Of a DNA stretch of 64,000 nucleotides, positions 58,311 to 64,000 are shown piece by piece. Where the stretch lies: NCBI GenBank assembly GCA_947561715.1, contig OX387199.1, forward strand, positions 501,001-565,000. The letters run 5' to 3'. The notes beneath the pieces are model-generated. The model saw only the letters and a program-made list of their open reading frames with translations, did not search any database and was not told where the DNA came from. Position 1 is the stretch's first letter. Each line of letters starts with the position of its first letter. Made by a program: the position numbers and the translations under genes. This DNA comes from Ascidia mentula. Taxonomy: Eukaryota; Chordata; Ascidiacea; Phlebobranchia; Ascidiidae.

Positions 58311-59087
58311 ATGGAGAATACTGAAGTAGCTGAAATTCAAGTTGATCAAACTAAGAATGATTTAGACCAGCAACAATCATGTGAACTCCATGTGGAGCAA
58401 AGCACTCACATTGCAACTGATATTGTTAACGAGGATGAGTTACTTGCAGACGACTTGTCCCATTCAGCAAATACAGAAGGAACAACAGAATTACTTTCAA
58501 CGGAAGCAGAAGAAAAAGCAGATGCCAGTAATAAACAAGATTTAATCCAAAAAGCTGCCAGTGTAACACCTGTGAAGGCTGATAACCTTCCTGACTCATC
58601 CATTGAGCAAAGTGAAGGCAAGACACTCAATTTAAATGATGAACCTTCGCCTTCTTCACCACAATCGCAAAGTGAGGCGTTTAAATCGTTTCTGGAAAAG
58701 ACAGTTGTTCAAAGAGATTTATCCCCTGTTAAAGAAAAAGGCAAGGGGGAGCTGGAAGATAATCATCTTCAAAAACTCTGTAGCTCAATGTTTCACAAGA
58801 TGACATTGTACATGCATGGGGAGGTTGAGAGTACAGTTGAGGATTATGCATTGCTGGAACGCATGAATAAAGTGACCGCTGAGAAGTACAAGGGGATGCT
58901 TCAAACTTCAAAAAATGTGGGTGACTCTCTCAGACAAATCAACCAGAAGTTTGTTGATTTGCGACCATACCTGGAGCAGATTGAGCAAATTGAACAAACT
59001 GTTCTTTCTCTTGAACAGGCTGCTTACAAACTTGATAGTTACACAAAAAAATTAGAGGAAAAGTTCAGAAAACTGGAAAAGAAATAA
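58311..59087 (+). CDS. BLOC1S2: BLOC-1 subunit 2 with long acidic N-terminal extension, 258 aa, single exon
   Basis: Subunit of BLOC-1/BORC, coiled-coil complexes that act in endosome-lysosome biogenesis and positioning (family knowledge). The last ~110 residues match the family: LCSSMFHKMTLYMHGEVEST, EDYALLERMNKVTAEKYKGM, LRPYLEQIEQIEQTVLSLEQ, AAYKLDSYTKKLEEKFRKLE. These are heptad-rich and coiled-coil. The first ~150 residues are Glu/Gln/Ser/Asp rich and look disordered. The human protein is about 142 aa, so the extension is unusual. The ATG at 58,311 is the first in frame; an internal Met would give a protein nearer the usual size. The gene lies 305 bp downstream of NFU1 in the same orientation and is also intronless. 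Confidence 0.92.
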   Translation: MENTEVAEIQVDQTKNDLDQQQSCELHVEQSTHIATDIVNEDELLADDLSHSANTEGTTELLSTEAEEKADASNKQDLIQKAASVTPVKADNLPDSSIEQSEGKTLNLNDEPSPSSPQSQSEAFKSFLEKTVVQRDLSPVKEKGKGELEDNHLQKLCSSMFHKMTLYMHGEVESTVEDYALLERMNKVTAEKYKGMLQTSKNVGDSLRQINQKFVDLRPYLEQIEQIEQTVLSLEQAAYKLDSYTKKLEEKFRKLEKK

Positions 59088-59554
59088 TTGAGAATTTATC
59101 ATTGTGATATTTTTAACACTGTTTTTCGCTGTTGCCATGTGTGTTTTTTTTCATTGATGTGCAATTTCAAATCTATTTTCCTTTGGAAAATATTGATTTT
59201 TCATGTAGTAAACGTTTTTACCACAACAAAAAATATTGAAAATACGTAGTCCATTAGCAGTACCTGGTTTAAATCACCAACACTGTTAAAATACAAAGGA
59301 AGGTCAACGTTACTTATTAGCAAATTTGCATTATTTCTATGACCGTCGATGACGTAACAGATGGTGGGCGTTGTCTCATCATCAAGTGGGTGGGGGAAGT
59401 TAGAAGTTTGCTTCCGTGCGGCATGTATTGCGGTTTGGTGACGCGAGTTAGAATGTTTGGTTGCAAGCAGTAAAAGAAGTTAGTCGTTTGCACTTTTCTA
59501 AACCGCACGTCATTTTGGCGATAGATTAAGTTAATATCAACGGGTGCTAGCGTG
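59088..59554. other. Intergenic between BLOC1S2 and ethanolamine kinase
   Basis: Holds the BLOC1S2 3' UTR and the ETNK promoter/5' UTR. No further feature seen. Confidence 0.4.
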
Positions 59555-61798
59555 ATGGCAAGTGATGGAGTGCTTCGCGTGAATCTAGTTGTTAAACCTG
59601 ATGACGCTTTGAACGAAGCTTACAAGGTTTTGGAGTTGGTTAGGAAAAACTGGGTGCGGAATAACATTCAACATAAGGTACCTTTTTTTCCAATTAGTAA
59701 CTCCATGTTTGCAGTAGATGTTAACGTTTGTTACAAAAGGTGTTTGAGAATGGGATTACCAACAAGTTGTTTGGTTTCAACAAGATCGGCGATAAAAAGG
59801 ACGTTGTTCTTGTCAGGGTTAATGGCAATGGAACCGAAATATATCTTGACAGAAAGGCAGAGGTATTACATTGGTACTTCAAGTAAATACTAAACAGGAA
59901 TCTGTTTTCACTTCAATGTGCTTTTAAAGTTTCCTAATTGTTTGTTTAAAGAAATATTATACTTACTTTATCACTGGATCATTTTGTGCAAGGGTCTGAT
60001 GCAGACGATAGAGAAGTTTAGAAACCGTTGGTGCCATGTTAAATAACTGATTCAAAATAATGTAATTAATTTTTCCTGGAAGTTTTTTATAATTTAACTT
60101 CAACATAAAGAATTTCATTAAACCTGTTATGTGTTTTAGGTGAAGAGCTTTGAACTGCTTCACAAACATGGTTGTGCACCAAATCTGTATTGCATATTCA
60201 GTAATGGACTCTCATATGAATATGTACATGGAAATCCTGTTACTAGGGAGTCTGTCCGAGAGCCAGAAGTTTACATGTAATGATTTGCACCCAAAATATA
60301 GTGCTTAGTTTATGTATTCGTTCATTGTGTAGGTCAATATGCAGAGAGATGGCAAAAATGCATGCAATCCCTTTTACTGGCGATGGATCTCCTAAACCTG
60401 CAGCCTTCACTATGATGAGGAAACTGCTGGGAATCGCCTTCGACAAACAGTTGAGTATTTTTTTTTCAAGGAATTCTAAAATGTAGTTAATGTTTATTTA
60501 TCTGAAAATATAATTGCAAACGTAGCTAATGCAGAAAGTGGCTGATCCAGCATGACTGCGATGCCAGTAAACCTAATAAAAATTAATCTAATATTTTGTT
60601 GTCTGTTTGAAAGACAATTCTCCACAATAACTACACAAAATATGTGCAGGTTTGTTCAAAATCTCAATTATTTTTTTCTAAAATTGTCCATCTAACTTTT
60701 ACGCAGAAGTCTCACCACCTCTAGTGATCCAAAGGAAATAAAGTTGAAAAATGAAATTAATGAAATGGAGAGTCATCTGCAGGATATCGATTCACCGACT
60801 GTATTTTGCCACAATGACCTTCTTGTCCACAACATTATTTTCAACAATGACACTGGTAAAAGTCAAACAATCTTGTTTTGTTGTTGCTTTAACAAACCTA
60901 TAAAAATAATAAAACAAAAGCAACTTTCTATCGAGCAGTTATGCAAAAACAATATGTATATGTGACTTTTTTACTGTTACTGCTTTTTTCCTTAAGCACC
61001 TTTATTCCAATTAAATTTTATTTCATATCCTGGTCTTAATTATGTGTATTTCCACAGGAAAAATTACATTCATTGATTATGAATACGCAGCTTTTAACTA
61101 TGAGGCATATGATATAGGAAACCACTTCTGCGAATTTGCAGGTAAACTATCAACACACGTATTTATCCTCATTCACATCCATCTTGTATTTTTGTTACTT
61201 TATGCAGAGATTTTTCATGAATTTTCTAGGTGTGGAAGAAGTTGATTTTTCGTTTTATCCCGATAAGAAATTTCAACTCAATTGGTTGCGACATTATGTT
61301 GAGGCTAAACATGAACTCGGTGGCTTTAAGGAACCCATGTCTGAAGAAGAAATACAGAAACAAGTTGAGCGACTTTACAAGCACGCCAACAAGTTTGCTT
61401 TGGTGAGTCTACACTTTCCATCACATCAGAAAATCATTGTTTGGAATTTTCACTGAACTTGACAAGAATTTGGGGTTACTTGGGTTCATGTTTGATAACT
61501 TCACTATATTGTTATGAACTCCAAGTCAATTTTATTCTTAGTGTTATTATCATTCCAATTAAACTACTTGAACATAAATATTGTGATATTTTTAGGTTTC
61601 TCATCTCAGCTGGGGAATTTGGGCTTTGGTGCAGGCAAAGTATTCAAAAATTGATTTTAACTTTTCCGAGTAAGTTCCATTTATTTAATATTATCACAGA
61701 ATGCAAAACATAAAATCACAACCATGTTATCGTGCAGATATTCCAAATTGCGGTTGGATGAATATTACAAGCGGAAATCTGAATACCTCGACTTGTAA
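59555..61798 (+). CDS. ETNK: Ethanolamine kinase, nine exons, 346 aa
   Basis: Phosphorylates ethanolamine with ATP, the first step of the CDP-ethanolamine (Kennedy) route to phosphatidylethanolamine, in the cytosol (family knowledge). Exons: 59555-59677, 59740-59862, 60140-60276, 60333-60449, 60707-60855, 61058-61141, 61230-61402, 61596-61669, 61738-61798; 1,041 nt, in frame. Family marks: [13 protein letters not shown] near the N-terminus, [36 protein letters not shown], the Brenner/catalytic motif [12 protein letters not shown] (H-x-D-x4-N), the choline/ethanolamine-kinase motif [20 protein letters not shown], and a C-terminus ending [13 protein letters not shown]. It resembles ETNK1/2 more than choline kinases ([14 protein letters not shown]). 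Start at the ATG at 59,555; the codon just upstream is GTG. Confidence 0.93.
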
Positions 61799-62814
61799 AG
61801 ATTGGAATATTTTAAATCACAACTCTTGTTTTTATGTGGTTTTACCTGTGGTGTTATATTGTGGTATTGAAGTTTTTATATATCCATGGATTTACCTGGT
61901 GCAATTTAAACTTTGCGAAACTATGCAAAGCATAATTACTGTTTAATTTGGATTTTTTTATTTTGGCAATCGTGGATTTATGACAAATATTTTTGATATT
62001 TTACAAACGTTAGTGCCCAGCTATGTGATATTTGTAGAGTTTGTGACCATATTTGTGTGTGTGCTGTTTAGCAAACATTCCAGTATTTCTTTTGACCTGT
62101 GCAAATTTCAAACTTCTGCCGCTTGAATGATTTATTGTAAACACGCACAAAGTTTAACCGCGCCAATTTGTGTGAGGAAATGTCAGAACCAAATAATTGA
62201 TCACTCATTGTTTAATCACAACTTTATGACAAATTGATGGCCGATGTACAATCAGTCATGGTTGACCGGTGTTACTTTGTATCACAGTCACGTAATGTTG
62301 GTTTGGTCAGGGGTGCACAAACTGCGGTCGCATAGTTTCATGTGGCTGTGGATGCTGATTCATGCGGATGTTATATGTATGTTTTATGCTGTACATTTGT
62401 ATTGTCGGCCGGGCATTGTCAAAAACTTAACAAGTTTTGCCTGGATGGTTGACTTGTAAATAACTCCCAAATGTCTCAGAGACATGTCACAGAGCCTCGA
62501 TGGCTTGAGCGCGAATTGAGCCTCTTCGATTGTAAAACCTGCTTCTGCCCCGTTCTATCAAGCAATCAGATTTCGGATAACTTCCCGAATAATTATTGTA
62601 TTCAAAACTGTTACCGGCTACATCCAATCGGTGCATTACAACTTTTCAATAAAATCCAAGCGAATAGAATAGATTAGACTGCATTTACACATAAACACTG
62701 TGGGCTTTTTAAAGCTCTCCATTATGAGAGCTGATTGGTCAAATAATGTCACGTGGTATAACGAAACGCTCAAAGTAATCTAATACAAGAACATAAAACA
62801 CAGTACACATCGTG
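61799..62814. other. Region downstream of ethanolamine kinase
   Basis: AT-rich, with short unsupported frames only. Nothing else recognised. Confidence 0.4.
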
Positions 62815-62822
62815 GTTATGTG
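62815..62822. repeat. hAT MITE target-site duplication, left
   Basis: GTTATGTG, identical to 63,254-63,261. Confidence 0.8.
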
Positions 62823-63253
62823 TAGTAATGCACCGAAACAGCTATTTTTATATTCGGCCGAAACCGAATATTCGGCAAAAGTTGCCGAATTATTTCGGCC
62901 GAATAAACCGAAACTAATTTTGGTATCAATCTCTTTAAACGCAATGAATTTAAACAAAACATGTACTGGATTGGATCTAATCTTATCATACAGCCTTTTT
63001 TGGTCTTCTGTGCCAAATGCTTAAAGTTGATTTTCATCATTTCTGTGAAAATAAACAAATAAAACGAACACAATCATGCAGTTTAAACAATGATTCTAAT
63101 CTATACTAAACTTTGCGTATCATCGTTGTATGCAGTAAAAACGTTTCGGTTTCGGCCAAATTTTGCAGAAACATTCGGCCGAAACCGAATAACTGCGAAA
63201 ATCTTAGTTTCGGCCGAATAAATTCGGCAAACCGAACTTTCGGTGCATCCCTA
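62823..63253. mobile_element. hAT-superfamily MITE, 431 bp
   Basis: Ends are TAGTAATGCACCGAAA and, inverted, TAGGGATGCACCGAAA. An 8-bp duplication (GTTATGTG) flanks it, as hAT elements make. The interior is dense in TTCGGCCGAA palindromes in both orientations (e.g. ATTCGGCCGAAACCGAAT). There is no coding capacity. Confidence 0.9.
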
Positions 63254-63261
63254 GTTATGTG
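63254..63261. repeat. hAT MITE target-site duplication, right
   Basis: GTTATGTG after the terminal GCATCCCTA. Confidence 0.8.
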
Positions 63262-64000
63262 TGTGAATCGGATATAGATGATTCACGCTTGGTGGGGAGT
63301 CACTGGTTCACACGTTCTGGTGCACTAACGGAAGGTGGTCCTTCGCGTGTAATCTGGGACGCATTGAAATGGTTAGTTTAATGCAAGACTATGTATCCTG
63401 TGAGAATATTTTAAATGGTAAACAGGATATTTAATGAATCACTTTACTCGAGAACATTCGATAGGTTAACCATTTGAGTCGGAATATTTAATACATCTGG
63501 TAACAGGCTTGCAAATTCTTGTGCAATGCTGCATACAAAACATTACGTAATACAAGCACTGGTTTCTGTGACGTATACAAAACAGAACAAGATCATGTAT
63601 TTTTAGCTAAGAAAAATTATTAAATATAACATTTCATTACACTTTTAGTCATAATTAAATGCGAAATTATCAGTTTGGACCCACTGGCGGTCGTTAGTGA
63701 AATAAAGTCTGTGATGCGGCCGGCATTAACAAAAAGGTTGTGCGTCTCTGCATTTAGCTGGAAATCAAATCAAATCTGTACTTCTAACCAGTAGCAAATT
63801 GACTGCATCCGTTTTTGCTGTCATGGGTTTGCCTTTTTGCAAAGTTTGACCTTTAAACATATTTCATTTGTGTATTTAGAACGAAACGAGTGGTTTTAAA
63901 TGCGTTTGTTTAGCTTTGCCATGGCAACGACGTTGTCAATATCGGCAAGAGGTTCATGTCTGGATGAGCGCAGTTGGAAAACCCACGCTAAGCCACCACA
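63262..64000. other. Right window edge, nothing supported
   Basis: No gene or repeat recognised. Any gene that continues beyond the window edge cannot be judged. Confidence 0.4.

Noticed and set aside
58005-58311. NFU1-BLOC1S2 as a tunicate-type operon
   Set aside because: A 305-bp gap with its own AATAAA favours separate transcripts; operons of this kind usually have almost no gap.
62739-63073. Three 70-85-aa frames
   Set aside because: All run across the hAT MITE and its palindromes.

Overview
The window looks like animal genomic DNA from a compact, AT-rich genome with short introns. The orthologues and repeats fit a tunicate (Ciona-like ascidian). That is an inference from gene content and general character; no species-diagnostic sequence was compared.

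Layout. 1-3,519: the end of a Ulp1-protease/PHD transposon-type gene, followed by a 42-bp (84-bp dimer) minisatellite. 3,520-14,964: a large Mutator-like (MULE) DNA transposon. Its two ends are inverted minisatellite arrays of the same 57-bp unit (about 67 copies left, about 17 right). It encodes a 14-exon, apparently intact protein of about 1,342 aa that fuses zinc finger, MULE transposase, SWIM, Ulp1 protease and PHD finger. 15,474-19,704: BTB-BACK-Kelch gene (minus). 20,177-20,373: orphan terminal exon (minus). 22,362-22,999: a tiny three-exon secreted-peptide gene (plus). 24,400-25,903: tetraspanin (plus). 27,166-28,319: microseminoprotein/PSP94-like secreted protein (minus). 31,224-42,694: 23-exon ephexin-type RhoGEF (minus). 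44,297-49,318: fatty acyl-CoA reductase (minus). 49,484-56,248: a Merlin DNA transposon with long inverted arms built of ~333-bp tandem units and a 9-bp target-site duplication. 57,160-58,005: NFU1 (plus). 58,311-59,087: BLOC1S2 (plus). 59,555-61,798: ethanolamine kinase (plus). 62,823-63,253: hAT-type MITE with an 8-bp target-site duplication.

How it fits together. The host genes are unrelated housekeeping, signalling and secretory genes packed closely, with no pathway cluster. The striking theme is mobile DNA. Two unrelated cut-and-paste superfamilies, MULE and Merlin, both appear near-intact and both carry Foldback-like terminal inverted repeats made of tandem repeats. Merlin sits between the divergent FAR and NFU1 genes, 165 bp from the FAR start codon.

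Exon joins were made by hand from GT/AG sites and reading-frame phase. For the MULE, FAR, RhoGEF, kelch, tetraspanin, ETNK, PSP94-like, Merlin and small-peptide genes, the summed exon lengths close in frame. This supports the models but does not replace transcript data.
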